A stretch of DNA of 64,000 bases from Butyrivibrio sp. NC2007. Its GTDB lineage: Bacteria > Bacillota > Clostridia > Lachnospirales > Lachnospiraceae. Both the position numbers and the translations under genes were made by a program. Of the stretch, positions 48,802 through 57,989 are shown one piece after another (the stretch's first letter is position 1; every line of letters starts with the position of its first letter). The DNA is taken from positions 1 to 64,000 of the forward strand of contig NZ_ATWY01000003.1 of assembly GCF_000421405.1 (NCBI RefSeq), written 5' to 3'. Below the pieces are notes generated by a model. It searched no databases. It saw only the letters and a list, made by a program, of their open reading frames with translations, and was not told the origin of the DNA.

Positions 48802-51015
48802 TTAGCGCTTTTTGATATTCATAAGAGCATTTGAAAGTGCCTTAATCTCATCGGATTCTATATCCATTCCGCCCTGTTGCAGGAGCTTCTTAAGGGGCTG
48901 GCGGGCGATCATCTGCTGCATTGCTTCTGAAATCTCTACGCCTTCTCCCATTCCGCCTGCTGTTCTTGATGTCATTGCAGCCATCATCCTGTCGAGAATT
49001 GCTTTTCCTTCAGGAATAGCCTGAATTTCAGCCATTGTACTTGAAAGGGAGAGATATCCCTCTTTTTCCTCAGGCTCATCTGCCTTATCAAACCAGTTTC
49101 GTACCTTCTTATCCGGTGCGAAATATGCCGGATTAGGCTCGGAAACCTTTGTTATCTCCATCTCATCCGAAAGTTCTCCGCTCACAGCCTTTATGGTATG
49201 AACTCCGTTTATGGGAACATTAAACTTAAAGACATGTTCTCCGCTTGCGCTTCCTACTTCTACGCCGTCAACAAAGAGAGTTACGGACTTTTGGTTTGAA
49301 TATACCTTAATCTCTGTGTTATCCTCGATGCGGTCGTGATATCTTTTTCCGCAAAGATGGATGAAAGGCTCATCTGACCACCATGCTTTATAAATGTAAT
49401 AGGCGTCTTTCTTCTGCTTTCTGTCAAAGGTGATGACGCCCTTGTGGTTTTTGCCCGGATCTCCTGCCTCATCACGTCCTGCTGCAGCAAACTCAAACAT
49501 ATTCCAAAGGTATGTTCCCCAGATATATGGACGGGTGCTGAACATTTCAAGCATATGCTCGTGATAAACAGCCTGATAACTCTCTGTATAATCGCCCTTT
49601 TCAGGTCTTGGAGACTGAAGCGTAATTACTGAATCTGCGCCATACTCCGTAAGTCCTATTGCCACATCGGGATGCTGACTATGGAAGTCGTCAAACCACT
49701 TGTCATTGTCCTCCATCTCGCCTACGTACCAGCCATAGTAGAGATTGTAGCCGCGAATATCAGGCAGTGTAACAAGAGGCGAGTCTGTCTCAAGAAGGAA
49801 CAGATTTGCCATGGCAGAATATCTGATAGAATCCATCTCGTGGACAATATCGTTTAATATCCTATGGTTCTCCAAGAGGTCTTCAGTTACACCCTGCAGA
49901 GATATCTCATTTGAAAGTGCCCAGCACATTATTGATGCATGATTGTAATTCTGGCTTATCAGCTCTTTCATCTGGGATATGGTGTTCTCTCTTCCACTGT
50001 CCATATGTACGGTAATATATGGAATCTCAGCCCAGACTACTACGCCCTTTTCGTCGCACAGATCATAGAAGTACTGATCGTGCTGATAGTGTGCAAGCCT
50101 TATGGAATTTGCTCCCATAGAGAGGATAAGGTCAAGGTCTTCTTCATGCATTTCTTTTGTAAGCGCATTACCGACACCTGCTCTGTCCTGATGTCTTGAG
50201 ACTCCTCTAAGCGGATAGCTTTCTCCGTTGAGGAAAAATCCCTTTTGAGGGTCAACATGGAACTGTCTTACTCCAAACCTGTCATAAATTCTGTCACACT
50301 CTTTGGTTCCATCCAAAAGAGTTGCTGTTATGTTGTACAAGAACGGATCCTTGAGGCCGTTCCATAAATGTGGCTCTTTTATCGTGATCTTACCGCAGGC
50401 AACATATCCACAGGATGCATCCTCTACCGGAACCACCTCAAACTCCTGCTCTGTTACACCATCTATTGATATTCTTACGCGCTCTCCGCCGCTCGTGTAT
50501 GCCTTTATTTCAATTTCAGCTTCATTTCCGTTTAGTCTTGGTGTGACGTACAGTCCTTTTCCACCATAATAGTCCATGTCAAAGTGCTTTTCATCCACAA
50601 CCACAAGATAAACATCTCTGTAAATGCCACCATAGAAAGTGAAATCCGCTTTCTGTGGATACACCCTTGTATTGGGCTCGTTGGAAACAGAAACTACCAT
50701 CTCATTTAAATCTGAAAGTGCCTCTGTAATATCTGCCCTGAAACACGAATATCCGCCATCATGGCTCGCAACCTCACGGCCGTTTAAAGCAACTTTTGCA
50801 GAAGAATTAACGCCGCGAAATTCCACATACGCCCGCTGTCCTTCTTCCATTACCGGTCTTTCAAATGTCTTTTTATAAAAGCAGGTTCCTCTGTAATACT
50901 GCTCGGGACCTGTCTGTCCATCAATAGCATTCCAGGTATGCGGAAGAGTTATACTCTCGCTCTTTCCCTCTTTTTCAAATATCCAGTTATCATTCCAAAG
51001 AATTGTTGTTCGCAT
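48802..51015 (-). CDS. GH2 family glycoside hydrolase with helical C-terminal extension
   Basis: The 737-residue protein has the GH2 domains: a sugar-binding sandwich (10-200, ITLPHTWNAIDGQT, CFRADITEAL), an immunoglobulin-like domain and the TIM barrel, with acid/base Glu370 in CWALSNEIS and nucleophile Glu457 in GLTEYGADS. The last 110 residues are not part of the GH2 fold. They form a helical tail (SLSSTMAEIQAIPEGKAILD, ARQPLKKLLQQGGMDIESDE) of a type I recall from other Lachnospiraceae hydrolases and transporters. Substrate could be a beta-galactoside, beta-mannoside or beta-glucuronide. Cytosolic. Second gene of the operon. Confidence 0.88.
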   Translation of the reverse strand: MRTTILWNDNWIFEKEGKSESITLPHTWNAIDGQTGPEQYYRGTCFYKKTFERPVMEEGQRAYVEFRGVNSSAKVALNGREVASHDGGYSCFRADITEALSDLNEMVVSVSNEPNTRVYPQKADFTFYGGIYRDVYLVVVDEKHFDMDYYGGKGLYVTPRLNGNEAEIEIKAYTSGGERVRISIDGVTEQEFEVVPVEDASCGYVACGKITIKEPHLWNGLKDPFLYNITATLLDGTKECDRIYDRFGVRQFHVDPQKGFFLNGESYPLRGVSRHQDRAGVGNALTKEMHEEDLDLILSMGANSIRLAHYQHDQYFYDLCDEKGVVVWAEIPYITVHMDSGRENTISQMKELISQNYNHASIMCWALSNEISLQGVTEDLLENHRILNDIVHEMDSIRYSAMANLFLLETDSPLVTLPDIRGYNLYYGWYVGEMEDNDKWFDDFHSQHPDVAIGLTEYGADSVITLQSPRPEKGDYTESYQAVYHEHMLEMFSTRPYIWGTYLWNMFEFAAAGRDEAGDPGKNHKGVITFDRKQKKDAYYIYKAWWSDEPFIHLCGKRYHDRIEDNTEIKVYSNQKSVTLFVDGVEVGSASGEHVFKFNVPINGVHTIKAVSGELSDEMEITKVSEPNPAYFAPDKKVRNWFDKADEPEEKEGYLSLSSTMAEIQAIPEGKAILDRMMAAMTSRTAGGMGEGVEISEAMQQMIARQPLKKLLQQGGMDIESDEIKALSNALMNIKKR

Positions 51016-51034
51016 GTTTCACCTCTCCAGATTT

Positions 51035-52549
51035 TTACTGACCCATTGCAGCCTTTTTCTTCTCGCCGATACTCTTCTGGATCTCTTCCATCTTCTCATA
51101 TGTGAGCTCGGAATTCTTCATTGCCAGAAGTGTGCAGATCCATCCAACAATAGGGAATCCGATAAGAAGTATTACGGTCATAACTCTGACGCCAAAGGTA
51201 AGCGGATCGCCCTGCTGCGGAGCAGTAGTTGTATATCCTATAAGTCCGATCATGAGTGTTGCGATAGTTGCGCCAAAGGATGAAACTATTTTGTCAATGA
51301 AGCTGTAAGTAGCTGATACTGTCGCAGGCATGTATTTTCCTGAGCGATCCATCTCATAGTCAACAACATCCATTCTGAACGCGCTTGTTGATACAGAAAC
51401 AACCATCTTCATTGCGTTATTTCCAAATGTAAAGAGTACATAAGTGATTGCCATGAGAACTGCTCCGGTTGATAAGTTGCCACCGAATACTGTTCCCACA
51501 AGAGTTGTAGGTGTAAATAAAAGATATACTGCAAATGCGATATTCAGTCCGATACAGTTCTTGGTCCAGTCGATCATTACCTTTCTGCTACCCTGTTTAC
51601 CTGCAATCTTCGCACCAATAATTGCAAAAATAATGGATGGAAGCATTGCAACAGCAGAAAGAATTGATGAAATAGCCATGGATCCTAGCATGATTCCGTT
51701 AAGCATTGTGGAAACTACTGCTGCAGAACCTATCGTCTGGGCTAGCTTATCGGATGTTGCAGCCATGATGAATCTCTGAAGCTCTTTATTCTCCTTGATT
51801 AGTGCCAGCATGTCCTTAAAGCTAGGCTTTTCATCTGCCTCGCCGGCCTTTTTAATCCCTTCGAAATTCTCAGGAATATCGTATGGCGCAATTCCAATGC
51901 ATGCCAGAATGTAGAAAAAGAGTGAAACAAGTATTACCACTACATTGTAAGTTGCGAAGTATTCTGTTCCCTGAATGTTATTAAATCTTGGGAGAATCAC
52001 AGCCGATGCCACAACGCTCATGATCATCGGAACCAGATATGAATACGCTGTACTCCAGACACCGATTGTAGGACGCTGTTTTGGATCATTTGTCAGAATG
52101 TTCATATTGATCTGACCTGCTATACTTACGAATGTATAACCAATGATATAGATCACATAGCAGAGGACAAAAAATGTTATTCCCGCTGCACCCGTAAGTG
52201 ACAGCTTTGCCCCTATATTGCACATCAGCGTCGTAGCAATGGCCATAAGAAGCCATCCAAACATGATTGAAAATCTTACTTTTCCAAATCTGGAATTAAA
52301 TCTTTCCAGGAAAAAAGCTATTACCGGGTCTGTAATTCCATCCAAAAGCCTTGATCCTGTGATAATAAGTCCTGTAACTGCAACAAGTATTCCAAAGTTG
52401 GAATTTCCAATATATGTTGCACCATTCATCAGCAGATAAAATGCCATCTGCCCTGCACCTGTCATCATTGCAAGCGCAATATGCCAGGTTTTAGCTCTTT
52501 TATAAGTTACCCCATTTTCTTCTCTTATCAGAGATTTGTCCTTACTCAT
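51035..52549 (-). CDS. GPH-family sugar:cation symporter
   Basis: The 504-residue protein has twelve hydrophobic segments and the GPH markers: SRLLDGITDPVIAFFLERFN near residue 66, a basic loop GKVRFSIMFGWL, and a mid-protein acidic loop (EGIKKAGEADEKPSFKDMLA). The C-terminal tail TYEKMEEIQKSIGEKKKA is typical. These permeases bring glycosides in with sodium or protons. First gene of the operon, divergent from the AraC regulator. Two 10-base direct repeats in the intergenic region are probable operator sites. AAAGGGG lies eight bases before the ATG. Confidence 0.88.
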   Translation of the reverse strand: MSKDKSLIREENGVTYKRAKTWHIALAMMTGAGQMAFYLLMNGATYIGNSNFGILVAVTGLIITGSRLLDGITDPVIAFFLERFNSRFGKVRFSIMFGWLLMAIATTLMCNIGAKLSLTGAAGITFFVLCYVIYIIGYTFVSIAGQINMNILTNDPKQRPTIGVWSTAYSYLVPMIMSVVASAVILPRFNNIQGTEYFATYNVVVILVSLFFYILACIGIAPYDIPENFEGIKKAGEADEKPSFKDMLALIKENKELQRFIMAATSDKLAQTIGSAAVVSTMLNGIMLGSMAISSILSAVAMLPSIIFAIIGAKIAGKQGSRKVMIDWTKNCIGLNIAFAVYLLFTPTTLVGTVFGGNLSTGAVLMAITYVLFTFGNNAMKMVVSVSTSAFRMDVVDYEMDRSGKYMPATVSATYSFIDKIVSSFGATIATLMIGLIGYTTTAPQQGDPLTFGVRVMTVILLIGFPIVGWICTLLAMKNSELTYEKMEEIQKSIGEKKKAAMGQ

Positions 52550-52633
52550 TATTAACCCCTTTCAGTTGCATGATAATCTTTGAAAGCTTTCCTGTTATGG
52601 TCATAGTATCATTTAGTTTTGCAATATGTTAGA

Positions 52634-52663
52634 ATTATTTTATCCCGATTAATATTATTTTAT
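52634..52663. promoter_or_regulatory. Direct repeat operator candidate for the AraC regulator
   Basis: ATTATTTTAT occurs at 52634-52643 and 52654-52663, exactly 20 bases apart, about two helical turns, in the 130-base region between the symporter and AraC genes. Tandem same-face half sites are the typical AraC-family layout. Confidence 0.55.
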
Positions 52664-52680
52664 TGTTTTGAGGAAAAAAT

Positions 52681-53880
52681 ATGGACCACACTCTTTTTTC
52701 AGCTCTTTTAAAAAACCTGCTCTCTGTGGATGTCACGGATGCAACAGACATGGACAGCTCTCTTGACGCCTTTGAAAAGAAATACTGCTTCAGCATCAAG
52801 ATGCAGCCCATGTTTACAGGCGATGCTCTGCACTATCTTCTGGCCTCATCCAAAGGAAGCATGATCTATGAGCTCATAGACCAGCTGGGAATCTGTGCGT
52901 CCTTTTTTACGTTTGATAACAGGATTTATATAATCGGACCTTATGTAAAAGAGAAATATTCAGAGCTTAAGACAGAAACCGTACTTGCAAAAAACGATGA
53001 ATCCTCATCCAAATCATTGGCCTTTAAGCTGTATTACACAGCCTTCCCCATAGTTTATACCGAGCAGATCACCAGTGTTGTAAATAAATGCATAATCTCT
53101 TTTTCCCCTACGGAAAGCGAGTATTCATACAGAAGACTATCGGGATTTATTCAGGATGTATCTGAAGAAGATGATAAGACAGAACTGTCCGAGAAGAATT
53201 ATAGTGAAATCTACAAGCGATATGATCTGGAAAAACAGTTCCTATCGATGATAAGAAACGGCGATACCAAAAACATCATGACAGCATTTGAAAAATTGTC
53301 CGGTCCGGAGGCTCTTTCCGATTTTTCCAAAGAGACTCTTAACTACTATGCCTCGGGCTATGGTATGGCAATACTTAAAGCTCTTTCCAGAAAAGCTGCG
53401 GAAGAATCAGGTCTTTCGGTCATTACAATAGATGAGATAACCCAAAAATACACTCAGCTTTCATCAGCCACAAACAACGCCGATCTTCAGGTCCGCTATC
53501 AGACCGATATGATTGTTGAGTTGACAAAGGCAGTTCACAATCACAAGCTGTCTCTGGACAAGTATTCTCCATCAATTCAGAAAGTCCTTGAGTACATTAA
53601 TCTGCATCTCGGGGACCATATATCAAACGAAGATCTCTCAGCAAATGCCAATATGTCCATATCTCACTTGGCCAAGGTATTCAAAAAAGAAACCGGGGTT
53701 ACCATGACAGAGTATATAGCTCTTTTGCGCTGCAAAAAAGCTGCCAACCTCCTGAAGAAGACGAATCTTCCTATCCAGGAGATCAGCAGCTACGTCGGTT
53801 ACTCCGACAATAATTACTTCGTTAAAGTATTTAAAAAGAACTATGATATGACGCCTACAGAATTCAGAAAAGCCACCTGA
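52681..53880 (+). CDS. AraC-family transcriptional regulator
   Basis: The 399-residue protein ends with a classic AraC/XylS DNA-binding domain (about 295-395). It has two helix-turn-helix parts, NEDLSANANMSISHLAKVFK and LPIQEISSYVGYSDNNYFVK, and a closing FKKNYDMTPTEFR. The N-terminal 280 residues show no recognisable sensor fold and would bind the inducer. Two 10-base repeats lie just upstream. Being divergent from the symporter/GH2/GH78/GH1 operon, it most likely activates it in response to a transported glycoside. GAGGAAAAAAT precedes the ATG. Confidence 0.88.
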   Translation: MDHTLFSALLKNLLSVDVTDATDMDSSLDAFEKKYCFSIKMQPMFTGDALHYLLASSKGSMIYELIDQLGICASFFTFDNRIYIIGPYVKEKYSELKTETVLAKNDESSSKSLAFKLYYTAFPIVYTEQITSVVNKCIISFSPTESEYSYRRLSGFIQDVSEEDDKTELSEKNYSEIYKRYDLEKQFLSMIRNGDTKNIMTAFEKLSGPEALSDFSKETLNYYASGYGMAILKALSRKAAEESGLSVITIDEITQKYTQLSSATNNADLQVRYQTDMIVELTKAVHNHKLSLDKYSPSIQKVLEYINLHLGDHISNEDLSANANMSISHLAKVFKKETGVTMTEYIALLRCKKAANLLKKTNLPIQEISSYVGYSDNNYFVKVFKKNYDMTPTEFRKAT

Positions 53881-53897
53881 TCGGTGCGCTTTTCTTA

Positions 53898-54107
53898 TTA
53901 CTGCTGGTCGTATTTGCTGACATAATCAGGGCGATTATCCATAATGAATGTAAGGATAATGTAAAGCGGAAGTCCAATGCCTCCGGACAATGAGAATACT
54001 GCCCAAAGAACTCTTACGATTGTAGGATCCCAGCCGAAGTATTCAGCAACACCGCCACATACACCAAAGATTCTTCTGTCATTGCTTCTGTACAATTTCT
54101 TTTCCAT
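53898..54107 (-). CDS. PspC-domain membrane protein
   Basis: The 69-residue product is a PspC domain: KKLYRSNDRRIFGVCGGVAE, then YFGWDPTIVRVLWAVFSLSG and a hydrophobic stretch GLPLYIILTFIMD. PspC-like proteins sit in the inner membrane and sense envelope stress. AAGGAGG seven bases before ATG 54107 sets the start; an in-frame ATG 13 codons earlier lies inside the upstream gene region. It follows the DUF1232 gene by 13 bases, so the two form a small envelope operon. Confidence 0.88.
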   Translation of the reverse strand: MEKKLYRSNDRRIFGVCGGVAEYFGWDPTIVRVLWAVFSLSGGIGLPLYIILTFIMDNRPDYVSKYDQQ

Positions 54108-54120
54108 CACACGTACCTCC

Positions 54121-54318
54121 TTAAAGTTCGGTTCCATCAACATCAATCACTTCAATTCTCTCATTATCTCTTTTCTCTATGTTCTGCCTGTTCTTGGTGG
54201 CAGCCAGGGCAAAGACTATTGCCAGTATGTCATCAACAGGTCCTGGTAAAAGATCCATCGGAGAGATAACGTAAACAATAAGCAGCGCAACTAAAAATCC
54301 CTTCCAAAAGTTGCTCAT
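54121..54318 (-). CDS. DUF1232 (YkvA-like) small membrane protein
   Basis: The 65-residue product has the DUF1232 signature near residue 16: VYVISPMDLLPGPVDDILAI, a Tyr-Val-Ile-Ser-Pro-x-Asp-Leu-x-P pattern, within two hydrophobic segments. Its tail (KNRQNIEKRDNERIEVIDVD) is charged. The family is of unknown function and often lies next to envelope genes, here the PspC gene. GGGGG seven bases upstream of the ATG supports the start. Confidence 0.8.
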   Translation of the reverse strand: MSNFWKGFLVALLIVYVISPMDLLPGPVDDILAIVFALAATKNRQNIEKRDNERIEVIDVDGTEL

Positions 54319-54452
54319 AAGCTTCCCCCTTCCTAGTACCGGTTGCTTTGTTACAAGTTTATTCTATAACCGAACATAGAAAGGTTACATCCATTTTTTG
54401 GCGTATTTTTGTGTCTTATTTTACATTTTTGGAGGGATAAACTCAAATCTGC

Positions 54453-54458
54453 TATAAT
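54453..54458 (+). promoter_or_regulatory. -10 box of the GIY-YIG gene, six bases before ATG
   Basis: CTGCTATAAT followed by CAGCCT and the ATG. Transcription would then start at the start codon, giving a leaderless message. A TTGGAG word 18 bases upstream may be the -35 element. The GGAGGG nearby is too far (about 30 bases) to serve as ribosome binding site. Confidence 0.6.
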
Positions 54459-54464
54459 CAGCCT

Positions 54465-54704
54465 ATGAAACACTATGCTTATATCGTGGAATGCGCAGAC
54501 GGCACCTACTACTGCGGATACACCAATGATCTGGAAAAGAGAATAGAAACACACAACCGGGGCAAAGGCGCTAAATACACAAAGCCTCGGCTCCCGGTTG
54601 TATTGGTTTATTTTGAAGAATTTGAAACTAAGGAAGAAGCCATGAGTCGCGAGTGGCACCTAAAACAGCTCACCCACGCCCAGAAGCAGGCTCTTATAAA
54701 ATGA
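54465..54704 (+). CDS. GIY-YIG family nuclease-like protein
   Basis: The 79-residue product is a minimal GIY-YIG domain of the UPF0213 type: HYAYIVECADGTYYCGYTND with the two Tyr motifs, then ETHNRGKGAKYTKPRLPVVL and a Glu in the helix KEEAMSREWHLKQLT. Such single-domain proteins are widespread; whether they cut DNA is unclear. The stop codon TGA falls inside the first unit of the tandem repeat at 54703-54804. No ribosome binding site and a -10 box six bases upstream suggest a leaderless gene. Confidence 0.88.
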   Translation: MKHYAYIVECADGTYYCGYTNDLEKRIETHNRGKGAKYTKPRLPVVLVYFEEFETKEEAMSREWHLKQLTHAQKQALIK

Positions 54705-54804
54705 GTCAACGGGGACGTTTCACTTTGACTCATTTTGAGTCACTGGGGACGTTTCACTTTGTCTCATTTTGAGTCACTGGGGACGTTTCAGTTTGACTCA
54801 TTTT
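54703..54804. repeat. Three tandem 37-bp REP-like units
   Basis: The unit GAGTCAxxGGGGACGTTTCA then xTTTGxCTCATTTT occurs three times head to tail. The repeat supplies the stop codon of the GIY-YIG gene at its left end and the last five codons and stop of the convergent DUF1284 gene at its right end. The same unit is found at 58566-58646 and 59473-59574. Confidence 0.85.
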
Positions 54805-55174
54805 CCTTCGGTCTGCAGATATAGTCCCAGCTACAGTCTCCGCATATGCTGCTCCGAAGCCCCTTGTATATAATCTCTGACCTAACTAGCTGCGTGAATT
54901 TGGCAAAAGAGATTTCTTCTCCCTCTACCAGATTGCATGCCTTAAGCACTTCCTCGTCGTATCTTGTTACTTTCTCAAGGGTAGTGCAACTTCCCTCGTC
55001 ATTGTTAGGGCAATTTGCGCACACAACGTCCGTTGCTACGATTAGCCTGATTTTCTGCGAAGGGTCTTTTCCCAATTGCGCAATCACCCGGCCCATATGG
55101 TCCGTGAAATCCTCGCTATAACCCTTACCTTCATAAAACTGAAAGCACATACCATGATGTGGCCTAAGTTCCAT
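54788..55174 (-). CDS. DUF1284 family protein
   Basis: The 128-residue product matches DUF1284 in the Pro-His at the N-terminus (LRPHHGMCFQFYEGKGYSED) and in the paired cysteines VCANCPNNDEGSCTTLEKV and SICGDCSWDYIC near the end. These suggest an iron-sulfur or zinc site. The family is restricted mainly to anaerobes and its role is unknown. Its last residues (ENESN) and stop are encoded by the third REP-like unit. It is followed by no same-strand partner; the MATE gene ends upstream on the same strand. Confidence 0.85.
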   Translation of the reverse strand: MELRPHHGMCFQFYEGKGYSEDFTDHMGRVIAQLGKDPSQKIRLIVATDVVCANCPNNDEGSCTTLEKVTRYDEEVLKACNLVEGEEISFAKFTQLVRSEIIYKGLRSSICGDCSWDYICRPKENESN

Positions 55175-55246
55175 AACAATCTCCCTGTTTGTGTAGCTTT
55201 TTCAAGATTGTATTATAGCACTTATGCGCGTTGGCGGGACATTTCT

Positions 55247-56650
55247 TCAGGCTGCTTCCTCGGCCTTTACAAACTGCAGAGAGCTCTCCTCTTTCTCTTT
55301 TAGCTCCTTGAGCATAATTGCGGACATGACGATAACTGCAATCATAGAGCCGATATCTGCGATTGGTGCGGAGTACAGCGCACCTTCAACTCCGAAGAAC
55401 ATAGGAAGTACGATTGCCAGCGGAACACTCAACACAAATTCCCTGAGAAGTGAAAGTCCCATGGACATAACCGGTTTGCCCAGCGCCTGAAGGAAGACAC
55501 TAACTGACTTCTGAATGCATGTAAGTACGATCATCGACAGGAAAAGTCTGAATGAAAGCACTGCAAACTCGTTGTAGAGGCCGTCTTCGCTTCCGAAGAT
55601 TGCTGTGATCTGGAGCGGAAATGCCTCGAAGAGGATAAGCGCCACAAGTCCGACAATTGCCTCAGCTTTTACTATAGTTAAAAAGAGCTCTCGAACCCTC
55701 TTATACTCTCCGGCGCCATAGTTATAGCCGATTACAGGCTGTGAGCCGGCTGCAATGCCGATGCATATTGAAACCACGATCTGGAACACTTTCATAACGA
55801 TTCCAACAACTGTAAGCGGAATGTCTGCGCCGTACTTACTCATTGCGCCGTATTTTACAAGGATATTGTTCATAACGCCCATGATGACCACGATTGAGAT
55901 CTGAGTAAGGAAACTGCTGATTCCAAGAGGCAGGAACTTACCAATAATATCAAGGGATGGCATAAAACTTCTAAGCCCAAGCTTAACGGACTTCGCCTTT
56001 GTAAGATAAACAAGTCCGCAAATTGCAGTAACAATCTGACCTGTGATAGTTGCAAGTGCTGCACCTCTCATGCCCCAGCCAAGCGCGAAGATAGCAACCG
56101 GATCAAGGATAACGTTGATGATACATCCAAGAAGTGTTGTGATCATCGCAAATTTGGGACTTCCGTCTGCCCTGATAATTGAATTAAGGCCATTTCCGAC
56201 AACAAAAAATGGAATGCCCATAATAATGAAGTTAAAATACTCACTGGCGTAGGCAAAGTTGTTCTCAGTTGCGCCAAACGCAAGCAGAATCTGTGATTTG
56301 AATATTGCAAAAAGAGCTGTCATCACAATTCCGATAACACCAAGAAGCGTCAGCGCATTTCCCACGCTCTTATTAGCGCTCTTAAGGTCCTTTTTGCCCT
56401 GACAAAGGCTCAAAAATGCAGCACAGCCATCGCCAATCATAAGAGCTACAGCCAAAGAGATGACAGTTATCGGGAAAACAACGTTGGTTGCGCCATTTCC
56501 AAGGTAACCGATTCCTCTTCCGATAAATATCTGGTCCACAATGTTATAAAGTGCGGATACCAGTAGAGACATAATACAAGGAATAGAAAACTTCAAAAGA
56601 AGCTTGCCGATCTTCTCTTCTGCAAGATATCTGTTTGTGTTCTGATTCAT
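55247..56650 (-). CDS. MATE-family efflux transporter
   Basis: The 467-residue protein has twelve membrane segments in two MATE halves: LLKFSIPCIMSLLVSALYNI, VDQIFIGRGIGYLGNGATNV near the N-terminus, then GMPIF-like IIMGIPFFVVGNGLNSIIRA and, in the second half, GAGEYKRVRELFLTIVKAEA and QALGKPVMSMGLSLLREFVL. It exports drugs or metabolites with sodium or protons. I chose ATG 56650 (GGAGG six bases upstream) rather than the ATG four codons earlier that overlaps that box. Its tail is acidic. No regulator gene is adjacent. Confidence 0.9.
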   Translation of the reverse strand: MNQNTNRYLAEEKIGKLLLKFSIPCIMSLLVSALYNIVDQIFIGRGIGYLGNGATNVVFPITVISLAVALMIGDGCAAFLSLCQGKKDLKSANKSVGNALTLLGVIGIVMTALFAIFKSQILLAFGATENNFAYASEYFNFIIMGIPFFVVGNGLNSIIRADGSPKFAMITTLLGCIINVILDPVAIFALGWGMRGAALATITGQIVTAICGLVYLTKAKSVKLGLRSFMPSLDIIGKFLPLGISSFLTQISIVVIMGVMNNILVKYGAMSKYGADIPLTVVGIVMKVFQIVVSICIGIAAGSQPVIGYNYGAGEYKRVRELFLTIVKAEAIVGLVALILFEAFPLQITAIFGSEDGLYNEFAVLSFRLFLSMIVLTCIQKSVSVFLQALGKPVMSMGLSLLREFVLSVPLAIVLPMFFGVEGALYSAPIADIGSMIAVIVMSAIMLKELKEKEESSLQFVKAEEAA

Positions 56651-56768
56651 AAAAACCTCCATAAAAAAATACGCATGCGAAGGTCTTCACTTTCACACGC
56701 GTACAGTTACAACCAGGCTGTCTACAATCTCTTTGCAGACAACCAAATATTCATTTCTAAACTTCAGT

Positions 56769-57926
56769 TTAAAATTTTACCGATTTTAATGGCCTCATGT
56801 AATAGTCATGTTTCACAAACATTTTTCGATTTTCTAAAAAGTCATGCGCAGAATTTCTTCTTTTAACAAGGCGGATCAATTCTATTATTCCTATACTGCC
56901 AAGTAAAACCAAAATTCCCACAGGAATGATCAATGCTACATCGATTCTGACATCTCCTACGAGAACCAGAATCGCCTGAACATAAGGAATTATCATCCAC
57001 TGCGCCAGATAGATTGAACCAAGATTCTCACCCAGATATGAAACAGCCTTATTTACCGGCTCAATTTTGATCTTTACAGATAAAAAGTAGTACACAGGAA
57101 GCACAGCCATAATGACTAGCGAAGTAAACAAATAATGCAGTAATGACTGAGAATAATAAACTCTGCCCGACAGCATAAACATAGTTCTAAGATCGAATCC
57201 CAAAGCAGTATAAATAATGGAAAAAGCTACCGCTCCCAAAATTCCTATTGGGAAAATTCTAAGATAAAACCTGCTCTTATCCGTTGTTCTTAACAGGAAA
57301 TAGCCAAAGATCATGCCAAACACAGGATAAAAAATCCATCTAAACAGCGGAAAGGTTGTAACATAGTTGGTTTCAAAGAAAAGTCCAAATAAATACTGGA
57401 GCCATGATCCTGAAAAATCAAGCTCAGAGAGCTGTCCTCCAAGTACTGAAAGGGCCAGAGAAATCACCAGCATTACCGGCAGACTAATCCTTAATTTTTT
57501 CATGAGAGCGATTGTAAGAAATGCCATTCCCGCAAACTGCAAGATACTTACAAGGAAAAGAGAATCAGCAAGAGTCCAATTGATCGTATAACCAAGCGCT
57601 AAGGCTATTGCAACAAGAATGGTCCCTTTAAAAAAGCTCAGAAGATATCCATTTCTAAGCAGGTTAAAGGCTCTTTTTACCATTTGGAGCGGAGCACTGT
57701 TATTTGAATACATTATTCCAACACCCATACAGAACATAAATAACGGCGCTGTAAGAGGGCCGGCAACAAACTCCAATATAATTCTGAAAGCATCTGTGGG
57801 AACAACTTCAATATCAACTATGCTGAGCTGTTCATAGACATGCACGCAGATCATGGCAACTATTGCCAAAGACTTGCCCCAATCCAGCTCTTCTTGCCTT
57901 CCAACGTTGACTACTTCCTTATTCAT
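56769..57926 (-). CDS. Membrane acyltransferase-like protein
   Basis: The 385-residue protein has ten or more hydrophobic segments. The N-terminal sequence VGRQEELDWGKSLAIVAMIC, then VHVYEQLS, places a conserved-looking His in the first helix, as in acyltransferase-3 and HGSNAT/DUF1624 families. Later markers are LFMFCMGVGIMYSNNSA and, near the end, SYLGENLGSIYLAQWMIIPY. The likely role is to move an acyl group onto a cell-envelope or extracellular sugar; substrate unknown. GAGGAG upstream of the ATG. Same strand as the MATE gene, 118 bases away. Confidence 0.75.
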   Translation of the reverse strand: MNKEVVNVGRQEELDWGKSLAIVAMICVHVYEQLSIVDIEVVPTDAFRIILEFVAGPLTAPLFMFCMGVGIMYSNNSAPLQMVKRAFNLLRNGYLLSFFKGTILVAIALALGYTINWTLADSLFLVSILQFAGMAFLTIALMKKLRISLPVMLVISLALSVLGGQLSELDFSGSWLQYLFGLFFETNYVTTFPLFRWIFYPVFGMIFGYFLLRTTDKSRFYLRIFPIGILGAVAFSIIYTALGFDLRTMFMLSGRVYYSQSLLHYLFTSLVIMAVLPVYYFLSVKIKIEPVNKAVSYLGENLGSIYLAQWMIIPYVQAILVLVGDVRIDVALIIPVGILVLLGSIGIIELIRLVKRRNSAHDFLENRKMFVKHDYYMRPLKSVKF

Positions 57927-57989
57927 AACATTTTCTCCTCGTCATTTATACCGTAAGACAAGGATATCAGTCTGAATATCACACGTTTA

